Part shown: positions 1 through 8,771 of the stretch, one piece after another
Layout of the letters: every line of letters begins with the position of its first letter
Position numbering within the stretch: position 1 is the stretch's first letter
Virus record (IMG/VR): IMGVR_UViG_3300021960_000023
Span: 62,001 to 126,000 of that record
From: a virus
Direction: 5' to 3' (one strand)
Length of the DNA stretch: 64,000 nucleotides
Program-made: the position numbers and the translations under genes
The notes under the pieces: model-generated
Told to the model about the DNA's origin: nothing
The model's input: the letters and a program-made list of their open reading frames with translations, nothing else
Database searches by the model: none

Positions 1-23
1 CTTAAAAATTAGGATAAAAAAAC

Positions 24-341
24 ATGAGTAGAGAAACTCAGGCGACCAAACTTTCGCGTATAGAGGCGGATGCTACCGCAAGATTTGATCGTATAGAAAA
101 CAAAATGGACAAACTGTCCGAAGCAATCATCGCGCTTGCGAGGGCAGAAGAAAAGATTTTAACTCTTACATCTTTCAGTAAACAACAATCTGAACAGATT
201 CAAAGGGTTATAAATAGGGTTGATAGTATAGAAGAACTGGTTACATCCAATGCTTCAACTATCAATATTATTAACAAGATATTCTGGATTATCATGGCCT
301 CAGCGGCCACTGTGATTACTGGAATGCTTATATTGCAATAG
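24..341 (+). CDS. Small coiled-coil protein with C-terminal membrane anchor
   Basis: A 105-residue protein of unknown function. Residues about 10-80 are charged and heptad-like, suggesting a coiled coil. Residues about 84-104 form one hydrophobic segment (IFWIIMASAATVITGMLIL), so the protein is probably tail-anchored in the inner membrane with the coil in the cytoplasm. An AGGA-type ribosome site lies just upstream. The 23 bases before it include an in-frame-looking AAT TAG that may be the end of a gene outside the window. No family was recognised. Confidence 0.7.
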   Translation: MSRETQATKLSRIEADATARFDRIENKMDKLSEAIIALARAEEKILTLTSFSKQQSEQIQRVINRVDSIEELVTSNASTINIINKIFWIIMASAATVITGMLILQ

Positions 342-353
342 AGGAAAATATAA

Positions 354-1193
354 ATGAATAATTTATGGAACGATGACCTAACTCAAAGCATTGCTAGCAC
401 AGTAAACGATGTACTAGAAGGTAAAAAGAGTTATAAAAAAGAAGAAATGGATCCAAAAGATCATGTCAAATCTGGCAAAGATGGTGGATTCGATGTTGTA
501 GATGCTAATGGCGACGTAGTTAAATCTTTCGGTAAGAAAGAAGAAGCTGAAGGTTATGCTATTAAAAACCACGACAAATTAATGTCTGCTAAAAACGAAG
601 TAGCAGAACCAGAACCAAAAGGCGAGAAGGAATTCAAAGCTAAGCATAAGGTTAAAAAGTCTGGCGACAAAGAAGACGGTACTAACATGAAAGAAGAGAT
701 TACTATCTCTATTGATTACATGCATAAGATCGACGAAAAGCTTAAGCCAGGAAAAGGTAAAGAAACAATCGATGTAGATTACATTGGTGATAAAGGTCTT
801 ACCAAAAAACTAGAAAGCAAGTTTAAAGTAAAGATTAAACAAACTGGTTCTACAACAGCTGATATAACAGGCGAGAAGAAAAATATTCTATCTTTCATGA
901 AATCAGATGCTTATATGATGGATGATGGAGATATCGAAGAACTATTTCCAGAACTATTAGAATCTGTTTCTCCAGAGATGGCAGACGAACTTCCAGCAGC
1001 TGGTAAAGAAACTGGTTACATGGACGAAGAAGAAAAAGATCTTTCTCCAGCTCAGAAAAAATATCAAGCGTTTTTTAAGAAAGCTCTTAAGAAATTTGAC
1101 GCTGAATCACCAGCTGATTTAGACGACGAAAAGAAAAAAGAATTCTTTAACTACATTGATAAAAATTATAAAGGCGACAACGAAAGCGACTAA
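354..1193 (+). CDS. Lysine/glutamate-rich phage protein, unknown
   Basis: A 279-residue, very hydrophilic protein with alternating Lys and Glu/Asp blocks, no cysteine and no membrane segment. Residues about 40-75 look like a small folded unit (GKDGGFDVVDANGD). The C-terminal about 50 residues (LSPAQKKYQAFFKKAL ... FFNYIDKNY) form a second helical unit of a kind I associate with proteins of marine T4-like phages. A virion-internal or scaffold-like role would suit the composition, but that is inference. GAGG lies 8 nt before the ATG. Confidence 0.65.
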   Translation: MNNLWNDDLTQSIASTVNDVLEGKKSYKKEEMDPKDHVKSGKDGGFDVVDANGDVVKSFGKKEEAEGYAIKNHDKLMSAKNEVAEPEPKGEKEFKAKHKVKKSGDKEDGTNMKEEITISIDYMHKIDEKLKPGKGKETIDVDYIGDKGLTKKLESKFKVKIKQTGSTTADITGEKKNILSFMKSDAYMMDDGDIEELFPELLESVSPEMADELPAAGKETGYMDEEEKDLSPAQKKYQAFFKKALKKFDAESPADLDDEKKKEFFNYIDKNYKGDNESD

Positions 1194-1205
1194 ACAGGAA
1201 AAAAA

Positions 1206-1661
1206 ATGAAAACATTTAAAGAAATGAAACAATACATTCAGGTACATGAAAGGTTTAAAGCTAAACCGCCTATGTCAGGTATGCACTTAACAGGGTTTGA
1301 GGGCAAATTAAAACTAAATCAACAATCTGGGCACGAAGATAATCATAGTGATGCAGTTATTAAGGACTTCAAAGCTGCGGTTAAAATAGTAGATAAACAT
1401 CTTAAAAAATTAGGAATGAAATCTGTTCCTGAAGTTTTTGTTGGACCTAAAGACGTTGCAAAAGAAAAAGGCGTTAAGGTTGGAGCATTTGCTAGTGATT
1501 TTGCTATTAGCGTATATCCAGGATTTCGAGATGGCCCTAAATTGCCATCTGGTAAAAAAGATTCTGAAATTAATTTAGACCCAATGGTAGCTGAATTAGG
1601 CAAGCTAAAATCCTTCGTCAACTTTCCAAGAAGCGACTGGAGCGATAACTGGGACAAATAA
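1206..1661 (+). CDS. Hypothetical protein
   Basis: A 151-residue soluble basic protein following the previous gene by 12 nt, with an AGGAAAAAA ribosome site. It opens with MKTFKEMKQYI, an N-terminus like the short amphipathic starts of many marine T4-like phage proteins. The middle (VIKDFKAAVKIVDKHLKKLG) is predicted helical. There is no cysteine or catalytic motif that I recognise. Co-directional with flanking genes and probably in the same transcript. Confidence 0.6.
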   Translation: MKTFKEMKQYIQVHERFKAKPPMSGMHLTGFEGKLKLNQQSGHEDNHSDAVIKDFKAAVKIVDKHLKKLGMKSVPEVFVGPKDVAKEKGVKVGAFASDFAISVYPGFRDGPKLPSGKKDSEINLDPMVAELGKLKSFVNFPRSDWSDNWDK

Positions 1662-1679
1662 GCTATCATAGATAGTTAC

Positions 1680-2051
1680 ATGATGAAAATATTTGACGAG
1701 CTAAACGCTAAGAACTTTAAACTGTTCGCAGCCAAACATTATAGCAATCCAGAATGCACTGATGCATCTGAGTTTGAAGAAGATCTTTCTAGATTTAAAT
1801 ATCTAAAAAGGTTATTAAGACGATATGAAGAAGCAGAAGATTTACAGGAACGACTGATTCTTAACCATATAATTGTCTTATATAATGTATTTGGAATAAA
1901 AGCTGCGAACAAAATGATGTGGTATAAAATACAACCAGAATACTGGCATTATATAAAACCGTTCTTAGTATTTTTAAATTATCTACCTGAACAGGAAAAG
2001 GTAGATGTACCATTAGATCCATTAATAGTAGAGAGGTTACGAAATATATAA
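1680..2051 (+). CDS. Conserved T4-like marine phage protein (DUF7207-like)
   Basis: A 123-residue, helix-rich, acidic protein. The N-terminal pattern FDELNAKNFKLFAAKHY, the segment FKYLKRLLRRYEEAEDL and the short C-terminal PLIVERLRNI resemble a small protein family conserved in T4-like cyanophages and pelagiphages (from memory DUF7207). The function is unknown. The stop codon overlaps the next start (TAATG), so it is translationally coupled to the next gene. Confidence 0.65.
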   Translation: MMKIFDELNAKNFKLFAAKHYSNPECTDASEFEEDLSRFKYLKRLLRRYEEAEDLQERLILNHIIVLYNVFGIKAANKMMWYKIQPEYWHYIKPFLVFLNYLPEQEKVDVPLDPLIVERLRNI

Positions 2052-2638
2052 TGGGAATATTATCAAGAGCAGCAGATTTAGGATATGCATTTAGATTCCT
2101 AAAACTTTTGACCACTAAGTGGGAAAAGCTACCTGCCTATGAATTAGGTATAATTGATAAGCGTGGACGTAATATTAAAAAAGCAAAAGAGCTTACAACC
2201 CCAGAAGAAAAATCTGCATATACTATTTTTCATAGATTAGTATTTAATGTTAAAAGATTAATACAATTAGTTCCTGGTGGTAAATCTACCTTAGGTTCTT
2301 ATGCAGCAGCTTTATTTTTAATTAAAGAACATACGGGTATGTCTGACAATAAGATAGAAGAAGTATTAGGTAAAGCTCTTGATGGTGATTTAGATAATTC
2401 TATTACAGAAAGTACTTGGTTTATAAAAGAGGGAATGCTAAACCCTGGTGTGTATTGTTTAACTAAAGACATAGTTTCATATAATACAGGTGAAATCATA
2501 GCACAAAAGAATTCAAAAGTAAAAGTAGATGAACATTCTGATCCATATTCCTCAATATTTGGTCATAACATCTATGAGGTTAAACACGTTTTAACAAAAC
2601 AAAACTTATATATAAGTAATGAGGATATAAAAAGATGA
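2051..2638 (+). CDS. Conserved T4-like marine phage protein
   Basis: A 195-residue soluble protein. The opening (RAADLGYAFRFLKLLTTKW), the central IFHRLVFNVKRLI and the SYAAALFLIKEHTG segment match a protein I recall as conserved among T4-like cyanomyophages, where it stays hypothetical. The C-terminal half (about 125-195) looks beta-rich. It overlaps the previous gene by one base and the following one by four (ATGA). Confidence 0.65.
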   Translation: MGILSRAADLGYAFRFLKLLTTKWEKLPAYELGIIDKRGRNIKKAKELTTPEEKSAYTIFHRLVFNVKRLIQLVPGGKSTLGSYAAALFLIKEHTGMSDNKIEEVLGKALDGDLDNSITESTWFIKEGMLNPGVYCLTKDIVSYNTGEIIAQKNSKVKVDEHSDPYSSIFGHNIYEVKHVLTKQNLYISNEDIKR

Positions 2639-2871
2639 GACGAACATTTCAAGAATATATAAAACAATGGGAAGATTCCGCAGCTAATAGCGTCGGAAAT
2701 GGTGGTGTTTCCATGCCTTCTGATATGATGCCAAAAGATAAACATAAGAAACACAAAGATAATAATAAAATCCAAAAAAGAATCTATGACGGACGTACTA
2801 AAGAAGGGCGTAAATTTGTAGAAAGGATTATGGCTAAAAGAGCAGCAAGAGAAGCAGCTAAGAATAAATAA
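2635..2871 (+). CDS. Small basic conserved phage protein
   Basis: A 78-residue, strongly basic protein. It carries NSVGNGGVSMPSDM at about residues 19-32, a glycine-rich motif seen in small conserved proteins of T4-like marine phages, and a Lys/Arg-rich C-terminus that could bind nucleic acid (inference). Start and stop overlap the neighbours (ATGA upstream, TAATG downstream), indicating coupled translation. Function unknown. Confidence 0.6.
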   Translation: MRRTFQEYIKQWEDSAANSVGNGGVSMPSDMMPKDKHKKHKDNNKIQKRIYDGRTKEGRKFVERIMAKRAAREAAKNK

Positions 2872-3152
2872 TGAGAAAATATTTTGTTATAATAGGTAAT
2901 TTTTTATCCAGAGCCTGGCAATTCTTACTTTCCTTATTCGAGGAACATCAGCACTTACATGTAACCCATGCGAAATATAATTCCGAAGGTGAAGTGGTAG
3001 ATGTATTAATTAAATCATTTAAAGTCCGTAAGTTTTATAAAAAAACTCCAAAGCACATGAAGTTTAAGACAATGGAAGGAACATTCGTAGAGCTAAATGC
3101 AGCTACGCCTATGGATTACATGACAGAATCAATGTTAAAGTCGGAGATATAA
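2871..3152 (+). CDS. Hypothetical protein with hydrophobic N-terminus
   Basis: A 93-residue protein. Residues about 4-22 are hydrophobic (FVIIGNFLSRAWQFLLSLF) and could be a membrane or amphipathic anchor. The remainder is a small basic, probably beta-strand domain. It sits directly before the spanin genes, one base after the previous gene, so it may belong to the lysis operon, but no lysis signature is visible. Confidence 0.55.
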   Translation: MRKYFVIIGNFLSRAWQFLLSLFEEHQHLHVTHAKYNSEGEVVDVLIKSFKVRKFYKKTPKHMKFKTMEGTFVELNAATPMDYMTESMLKSEI

Positions 3153-3153
3153 T

Positions 3154-3549
3154 ATGCAACAATTTTTTATAGCAATAATATTAGTATTAGGTTTAGGATG
3201 TTGGTGGCTATACAGCGAAAACCAAACCCTTACATTTAATAATATGCAATTAGAAGTAGCAATAACTCAACAAGAGGAAGCTATGGAAGCGATGAGAGAA
3301 TCGTATGAAAAACAAGGTGAAAGCCTTAATCAAATGATGAGTAGGAATGCTCAGATAGAAGCTGAAAAGAACAGATACATGGATATATTTAAAAGACATG
3401 ATTTAAACAAATTAGCTATAGCAAAACCTGGTTTATTAGAAACCAAAGTGAATAGAGGTACAAAAAATGTTTTTGACACAATTGAAAACGACAGCCGTGA
3501 GTTGGACTCGCTTGACGATCCTTCCGGCGATATTAATCCTAACAACTAG
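3154..3549 (+). CDS. i-spanin (Rz-like inner-membrane spanin subunit)
   Basis: A 131-residue protein with an N-terminal signal-anchor (about residues 3-20) followed by a long periplasmic coiled coil (about 25-85) and the segment RHDLNKLAIAKPGLLE typical of spanin-like proteins of marine T4-like phages. i-spanins sit in the inner membrane and, with an outer-membrane lipoprotein partner, fuse the two membranes at the last step of lysis. The partner gene begins inside this one in another frame (83-bp overlap), the classic Rz/Rz1 layout. It is followed by a lipase, so this is a lysis cassette. Confidence 0.82.
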   Translation: MQQFFIAIILVLGLGCWWLYSENQTLTFNNMQLEVAITQQEEAMEAMRESYEKQGESLNQMMSRNAQIEAEKNRYMDIFKRHDLNKLAIAKPGLLETKVNRGTKNVFDTIENDSRELDSLDDPSGDINPNN

Positions 3550-4063
3550 TTGTTCGACATTCGGGGTTAAACCTATCCAGGTTAGTTCCAAGCCGGTAGA
3601 GATTAATATTATCCAACCAGCAATGCCACGTGGTATTGATTTAGAAGATATTAAATGGAACGTAGTTTCAACTGCACCTATTGCTAATCCATGTGTTAAG
3701 AATAGTGACTCAGACCCAGACAAACCAGGTGCTAGAGAAAAAGAAGATCATCCAGATGGATTATTAAAAGAAGATGGTACGCCAGTAAGAGTGTGCAAGA
3801 ACGGAAAAGAAAATCCAGAATGGCCAGAAGGTTATTCTTATTTAGATCAATTCTTAGACAACAATAGAAAATTAAATAATGGTGATGTGGTTTTTATGGC
3901 TATATCAGTAGGTGATTATGAAATTATGAGTGGTAATATGCAAGAGCTTCGTAGGTACATAAGAGAAGTACAAGAGGTTGTGGTTTATTATCGTAATGTT
4001 ACAATCAAAACTCCAAAAGGCGACGTAGATGCAGTTGGGGTAAAAGCTAAGGTAAAACAATAA
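3467..4063 (+). CDS. o-spanin (Rz1-like outer-membrane lipoprotein)
   Basis: A 198-residue protein starting inside the i-spanin gene in a different frame. It has a hydrophobic signal peptide (about 14-28) ending in LTTSC, giving a lipid-modified Cys29 after signal peptidase II cleavage. The motif VEINIIQPAMPRGIDLEDI follows at about 45-65 and is typical of o-spanins in marine myoviruses. It is longer than lambda Rz1, with an extra C-terminal domain (about 110-198). Expected in the outer membrane, facing the periplasm, contacting the i-spanin coil. Its stop overlaps the lipase start (TAATG). Confidence 0.8.
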   Translation: MFLTQLKTTAVSWTRLTILPAILILTTSCSTFGVKPIQVSSKPVEINIIQPAMPRGIDLEDIKWNVVSTAPIANPCVKNSDSDPDKPGAREKEDHPDGLLKEDGTPVRVCKNGKENPEWPEGYSYLDQFLDNNRKLNNGDVVFMAISVGDYEIMSGNMQELRRYIREVQEVVVYYRNVTIKTPKGDVDAVGVKAKVKQ

Positions 4064-4821
4064 TGGCAAGCACAAAACATAAAGAAGAAATGACCCAAAT
4101 GGAAAGAGCACTAATAGGTGCAAAGCTATCTGCACATGCTTATAAGACAGAGAAACAAGCAATTGCAGCTACAAAGAAAATGGGATTTCCATGGTGTAAA
4201 TTAATATCTAAAGATGGAGCAGAATGTTTAGTCGTAAAAGATAGAAACGATTTATGGTTTGCATTTAGAGGAACAGAACCTAGTAAACTAAACGACGTTA
4301 TGGCGGACTTAAATGTAATTAAGAATTCGGCTATGGCAGGCGGCAAAGTTCATGGCGGATTCCAGCAAGAGGTTAATGACCTTTGGATGGATATATTAGC
4401 AGAGATAGAACATAACCAACAATTAAAAATACAGAAAGACATTTATATGACCGGACATTCTTTAGGTGCAGCAATGGCAACAATCGCAGCCACTCGTCAC
4501 CAACCGGTTGAACTATTCACATTCGGATCACCAAGAGTTGGTGGACATAAATTTATTAAAAATATAAAATGCCCACACTTAAGGTTTATGAATAACAACG
4601 ATATCGTGGCACGAATCCCACCAGCATGGCTAGGGTTTACACACCACGGAGAGATGATTTACTTTAACAGGTTTGGCGAAAAGCAAGATAAACCAACATG
4701 GAAAGATATGTTCCATGGTATGTTAAATAGTTGGAAGAGATGGAAATTCTTTGATGGCATAGTAGATCACGGTATGCCAAACTATGTGAAAGCAATTGCT
4801 AAGCTTGCAAAGGTAAAGTAA
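4063..4821 (+). CDS. Class 3 lipase-family alpha/beta hydrolase
   Basis: A 252-residue alpha/beta hydrolase of the lipase class 3 family. The nucleophile elbow GHSLG puts the catalytic serine at S133. D180 (NNNDIVARIPP) and H236 (IVDHGMPNY) complete the expected triad, and the oxyanion strand DLWFAFRGTEP (about 62-72) is present. There is no signal peptide, so it stays cytoplasmic unless released by holin holes. Location straight after the spanins suggests a role in membrane breakdown at lysis, for example on phospholipids; the substrate is not known. The family assignment is firm, the lysis role is inference. Confidence 0.85.
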   Translation: MASTKHKEEMTQMERALIGAKLSAHAYKTEKQAIAATKKMGFPWCKLISKDGAECLVVKDRNDLWFAFRGTEPSKLNDVMADLNVIKNSAMAGGKVHGGFQQEVNDLWMDILAEIEHNQQLKIQKDIYMTGHSLGAAMATIAATRHQPVELFTFGSPRVGGHKFIKNIKCPHLRFMNNNDIVARIPPAWLGFTHHGEMIYFNRFGEKQDKPTWKDMFHGMLNSWKRWKFFDGIVDHGMPNYVKAIAKLAKVK

Positions 4822-4823
4822 TT

Positions 4824-5144
4824 GTGTATTTGCTTTTCATCCTAACAGTAAAGTCTATATTTACTTCTGTTGTAGGTTCCAAATTTTATAAATGGTATCA
4901 AACAACAACCCTCGGGATTAGATCTCAAAAGCGTTTAGATGACTTTATGGAATACTTATCTAACAAGTATGACATAGAGCTAATTAAACAGCAATCCAAA
5001 TTTGAAGCGGACTATCCGTTAATTATGAAGAGAATAGAAGAGCTAGAAAAAATAGCCCATCCGAAATGTGGCATCGAAAGCTTTGATGGTTATCAAGATA
5101 TAATTGATAGCATCGAAGCATGTAATAAAAAACACGATAAATAA
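4824..5144 (+). CDS. Hypothetical membrane-anchored protein (GTG start)
   Basis: A 106-residue protein that begins with GTG, two bases after the lipase stop. Residues about 1-18 (YLLFILTVKSIFTSVVG) are hydrophobic and likely a signal anchor. The rest is a charged helix (about 35-85) with two cysteines near the end. Its place at the end of the lysis cassette hints at a linked role, but no family is recognised. The early promoter of nrdA begins 4 nt after its stop. Confidence 0.55.
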   Translation: MYLLFILTVKSIFTSVVGSKFYKWYQTTTLGIRSQKRLDDFMEYLSNKYDIELIKQQSKFEADYPLIMKRIEELEKIAHPKCGIESFDGYQDIIDSIEACNKKHDK

Positions 5145-5147
5145 ATA

Positions 5148-5176
5148 TTTACTTTCTCACGAAAGTATGATATAAT
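5148..5176 (+). promoter_or_regulatory. Early sigma70-like promoter for nrdA, spacer with inverted repeat
   Basis: -35 TTTACT at 5148-5153, a 17-bp spacer, -10 TATAAT at 5171-5176. The predicted start (about 5183) is 2 nt before the nrdA ATG. The spacer region contains a perfect inverted repeat, TACTTTC-TCAC-GAAAGTA (5050-series positions 5150-5167), a possible operator. Unlike the other eight early promoters it lacks GG before TATAAT. Confidence 0.75.
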
Positions 5177-5184
5177 ATATTATT

Positions 5185-7485
5185 ATGAACGGAACTAATG
5201 TAATGGAAATTAAAGTCGCTAAACGAGATGGAACACATCAAACTTTTGATTTAGATAAAGTACACAAAGTATTGGAATGGGCAGTAGAAGACATAACAGG
5301 TGTTTCTATGTCCGAGATAGAAATAAAAGCCAATATCCAATTGTACGATAAAATCCCAGCTTATGATATACATGAGCTATTAATTAAATCAGCAGCTGAG
5401 CTTATCTCAGAACACACCCCAAATTATCAATTTGTAGCAGCAAGGTTAATATCCTATAAGCTAAGAAAAGAAGCTTATGGTCAATACAAACCTTTGCCAC
5501 TTGTTGATATTATAAAACGAAATATTAATTTAGGAGTATATGATAATGCTATTCTAAATAGTTATTCAGAAAATGAATTAAACGAATTAGATGCTTATAT
5601 TAAACACGACCGAGATGATAACTTTACCTATGCAGGTATGGAACAATTTAGAGGTAAGTACTTAGTCCAAGATAGAAGCACTAAAGACATATATGAAACT
5701 CCACAGGTTTTGTATATGATGGTTGCGGCAACTTTGTTTGCTAAATATAATGAAGGAAGAATAAAATATGTTAAAGATTATTATGATGCAATATCTCAAT
5801 TCTATATCTCTTTACCTACGCCGATTATGGCTGGTGTACGTACTCCAACCCGTCAGTTTTCAAGTTGTGTGCTTATTGAATCTGGCGACAGTCTTGATTC
5901 TATCAATGCTACTGCAACTTCCATAGTAAGATATATCTCTAAGAAAGCTGGTATAGGCATCGGTACGGGCTCCGTACGTGCTGCAGGAGCGCGCGTAGGC
6001 GATGGTTCAATAGTTCATACGGGTTTAATTCCATTTTTAAAGTACTTTCAATCGGCCGTTAAGTCGTGCTCGCAGGGAGGCGTACGCGGGGGCGCGGCGA
6101 CCGTGTACCTACCATTATGGCATTATGAGTTTGAAGATCTTGTTGTATTAAAAAATAACAAAGGTACTGAAGAGAATAGGGTTAGGCATATGGATTATGC
6201 TTTCCAATTAAACAAACTAATGTATGAAAGACTTATAACTGGTGGTAATATAACATTGTTTGATCCTAATGACGTACCAGGACTATACGATGCATTCTAT
6301 GAAGACCAAGACAAGTTTAAAGAACTATATGAAAAGTATGAACGTGCATATAGTGTAAGAAAGAAAACATTACCTGCTTTAGAAGTATTCCAAGCTTTAT
6401 TGACAGAAAGAAAAGATACTGGTAGAATATATATTATGAACGTAGATCATGCGAATGAGCACGGTTCATTTAAACCAGATTTAGCTCCTATCCGTATGAG
6501 TAATTTATGTTGTGAAATTGATTTACCAACTAAGCCTTTAGAATATCCAGATGATCCAAATGGTGAAATATCTTTGTGTACTCTGTCTGCTATTAATTGG
6601 GGATTAATTAATGCACCACATGAATTTAAAAAGTATTGTAATCTAGCAGTTAGAGCATTAGATGAACTATTAGATTATCAAGACTATCCTATTCAGGCAG
6701 CTAAAAAAGGTACTATGAATCGTAGACCTCTAGGTATAGGTATTATTAACCTTGCTTATTTCTTAGCTAAGCGTGGATTAAAATATGACGAATCTGCATT
6801 TGAAGTTGTAGATGAATATGCAGAAGCATGGAGTTATTACTTAATTAAAGCTTCTTCTAAGCTAGCACGAAAAAAAGGTGCATGTTTATTAAATAATCAA
6901 ACAAAATACGCGTCTGGAGAGTTGCCAATCGATACATATAAGAGTGCGATAGATAATTTAACAGAGCATAAAACACGCATGCCATGGGAAGAGCTCAGAA
7001 CTGATCTCAAAGAAAATGGCATTCGTAATTCGACTCTCATGGCATTAATGCCCGCAGAAACAAGCGCACAGATTTCTAATAGTACAAATGGTATTGAACC
7101 ACCAAGAGCTTTAGTATCTTACAAGCAATCTAAGGATGGGGTAATGGCACAGGTAGTGCCTGGGTATCATCACCTTAAAAACAAGTATGACCTTTTATGG
7201 GATCAAAAATCCCCAGATGGTTATTTAAAGATCTGCGCTATTTTACAGAAATATATAGATCAAGGTATATCTGTAAACACATCTTATAATCCAGAACATT
7301 ATGAGGATAATAAGATACCAATGTCTGCTATGATCCAAGATCTAGTGACAGCTTACAAGTATGGTTTAAAACAACTATACTATTTTAACACACATGACGG
7401 CTCAGGCGAAATGAAAGACATTGAATTGCCCGAGCTTGATATTACAATTGAAGATGACGAGGACTGCGAAAGCTGCAAAATATGA
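5185..7485 (+). CDS. nrdA: Ribonucleoside-diphosphate reductase, large (alpha) subunit
   Basis: Class Ia ribonucleotide reductase catalytic subunit, 766 residues; it reduces ribonucleoside diphosphates to make DNA precursors. Residues about 7-95 form an ATP-cone-like domain. Active-site cysteines are C228 (FSSC) and C442 in N440-L-C-C-E444, with E444 the general base. Radical-transfer tyrosines Y732-Y733 (LYYFN) and the C-terminal redox pair C761-E-S-C764 are present, so the enzyme looks complete. It overlaps nrdB by 4 nt (ATGA) and glutaredoxin lies further down the same operon. An alternative start is the ATG at 5203. Two GC-rich patches with unusual codon use lie inside (5957-6000, 6052-6110). 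Confidence 0.97.
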   Translation: MNGTNVMEIKVAKRDGTHQTFDLDKVHKVLEWAVEDITGVSMSEIEIKANIQLYDKIPAYDIHELLIKSAAELISEHTPNYQFVAARLISYKLRKEAYGQYKPLPLVDIIKRNINLGVYDNAILNSYSENELNELDAYIKHDRDDNFTYAGMEQFRGKYLVQDRSTKDIYETPQVLYMMVAATLFAKYNEGRIKYVKDYYDAISQFYISLPTPIMAGVRTPTRQFSSCVLIESGDSLDSINATATSIVRYISKKAGIGIGTGSVRAAGARVGDGSIVHTGLIPFLKYFQSAVKSCSQGGVRGGAATVYLPLWHYEFEDLVVLKNNKGTEENRVRHMDYAFQLNKLMYERLITGGNITLFDPNDVPGLYDAFYEDQDKFKELYEKYERAYSVRKKTLPALEVFQALLTERKDTGRIYIMNVDHANEHGSFKPDLAPIRMSNLCCEIDLPTKPLEYPDDPNGEISLCTLSAINWGLINAPHEFKKYCNLAVRALDELLDYQDYPIQAAKKGTMNRRPLGIGIINLAYFLAKRGLKYDESAFEVVDEYAEAWSYYLIKASSKLARKKGACLLNNQTKYASGELPIDTYKSAIDNLTEHKTRMPWEELRTDLKENGIRNSTLMALMPAETSAQISNSTNGIEPPRALVSYKQSKDGVMAQVVPGYHHLKNKYDLLWDQKSPDGYLKICAILQKYIDQGISVNTSYNPEHYEDNKIPMSAMIQDLVTAYKYGLKQLYYFNTHDGSGEMKDIELPELDITIEDDEDCESCKI

Positions 7486-8552
7486 TATTAAAGAAAAATA
7501 AAAAATCCCATTTAGAAAAGAATATGTTTTTGGATGAAGAAGTAGATATCCAAAGATTCGATATTTTAAAATATCCAGCACTAGATAAGATTACAGAAAA
7601 ACAACTAGGATTCTTTTGGAGACCAGAAGAAGTAGATGTGTCAAAAGACAAAAAAGATTTTAACGGACTAACTTTAAATGAACAACATATTTTCACATCT
7701 AATCTCAAAAGGCAAATTTTACTGGACTCTGTACAAGGTCGGGCACCGAACCTTGCTTTCCTTCCTATTGCTTCGTTACCCGAGATTGAGAATTGGATTG
7801 AAACTTGGAGCTTTTTTGAAACTATTCATAGTCGTAGCTACACCCATATTATTAGGAATATCTATCCTAACCCTTCTACTGTTTTTGACGGCATGCTTGA
7901 TGTAAAAGAAATACTAGAATGTGGAAATGACATAGCACAATACTATGATGATCTAATCGATTGTAATAGTTCAGCTACAAATAGAATGCAGCACAAACAA
8001 GCTTTATGGATGTGTATGTTATCAGCAAATGCACTAGAAGGAATTAGATTCTATGTATCCTTCGCGTGCTCGTGGGCGTTCGCGGAACTTAAAAAGATGG
8101 AAGGCAATGCTAAGATCATTAAGTTTATCGCAAGAGACGAGAATGTGCATTTGGCGGCGACCACAACCATAATTAAAAATATGTTAAAAGAAGATCCAGA
8201 CTTTGTTAAGATACAAAAACAAACAGAAAATGAATCAGTAAATTTATTCGTAAGAGTTATTGAACAAGAAAAAGAATGGGCTAAGTTCTTATTTAAAAAT
8301 GGTTCAATGATTGGTTTAAATGAACAAATACTATGTGATTATATAGAGTGGATTGGATGTAAACGTATGAGAGCAATAGGATTACCTTGTCCTTATACCG
8401 TATCTAAAATGAATCCATTACCATGGACTGAAAAGTGGATTGGCGGTGGTAACGTACAAGTTGCTCCACAAGAAACAGAAATAACATCTTATATAACTGG
8501 CGGTGTTAAACAAGATGTTGATGATAAAACTTTATCTGGATTAAGCTTATGA
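7482..8552 (+). CDS. nrdB: Ribonucleoside-diphosphate reductase, small (beta) subunit
   Basis: A 356-residue class Ia beta subunit that houses the di-iron/tyrosyl-radical cofactor. The motif E113-T-I-H116-S-R-S-Y120-T-H supplies metal ligands E113 and H116 and the radical tyrosine Y120. A second ligand set is DENVH (about 225). The radical tyrosine is kept, so this is not a radical-less NrdB type. Length is usual for the family. Start overlaps the nrdA stop; the stop overlaps the next gene start. A short GC-rich patch (8061-8088) encodes FACSWAFAE. Confidence 0.97.
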   Translation: MILKKNKKSHLEKNMFLDEEVDIQRFDILKYPALDKITEKQLGFFWRPEEVDVSKDKKDFNGLTLNEQHIFTSNLKRQILLDSVQGRAPNLAFLPIASLPEIENWIETWSFFETIHSRSYTHIIRNIYPNPSTVFDGMLDVKEILECGNDIAQYYDDLIDCNSSATNRMQHKQALWMCMLSANALEGIRFYVSFACSWAFAELKKMEGNAKIIKFIARDENVHLAATTTIIKNMLKEDPDFVKIQKQTENESVNLFVRVIEQEKEWAKFLFKNGSMIGLNEQILCDYIEWIGCKRMRAIGLPCPYTVSKMNPLPWTEKWIGGGNVQVAPQETEITSYITGGVKQDVDDKTLSGLSL

Positions 8553-8767
8553 TGGATAAAATAGTAGAAAAAAGCATGCAGCGAAAAGCTGACCGCCAAA
8601 ACAAGCTTTTGCAATACGTGAATTTATCACCTAGCGAAAGCTGGATGGAAAGATTAGAAAACGTTCATCCAATGAAACAAATATTTTGGGCTTCGGTCAT
8701 ACAAGTAAGTGTATTTGGATTTATGTTGGTTTCTTTTAGTTTGATAAATTTATATTTAAAAGGATAA
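8549..8767 (+). CDS. Small single-pass membrane protein
   Basis: A 72-residue protein with a basic N-terminal half and one hydrophobic segment at about 47-68 (IFWASVIQVSVFGFMLVSFSLI), so probably N-in in the inner membrane. It overlaps nrdB by 4 nt (ATGA) and precedes the cytochrome c gene by 4 nt. It could be a membrane partner of the cytochrome, but only position supports that. Family not recognised. Confidence 0.6.
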   Translation: MMDKIVEKSMQRKADRQNKLLQYVNLSPSESWMERLENVHPMKQIFWASVIQVSVFGFMLVSFSLINLYLKG

Positions 8768-8771
8768 TAAT

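Noticed and set aside
346-356. Late promoter (TATAAATG) at the second gene
   Set aside because: The last G breaks the box, and the ATG is inside it; a GAGG ribosome site shows normal translation from an upstream transcript.
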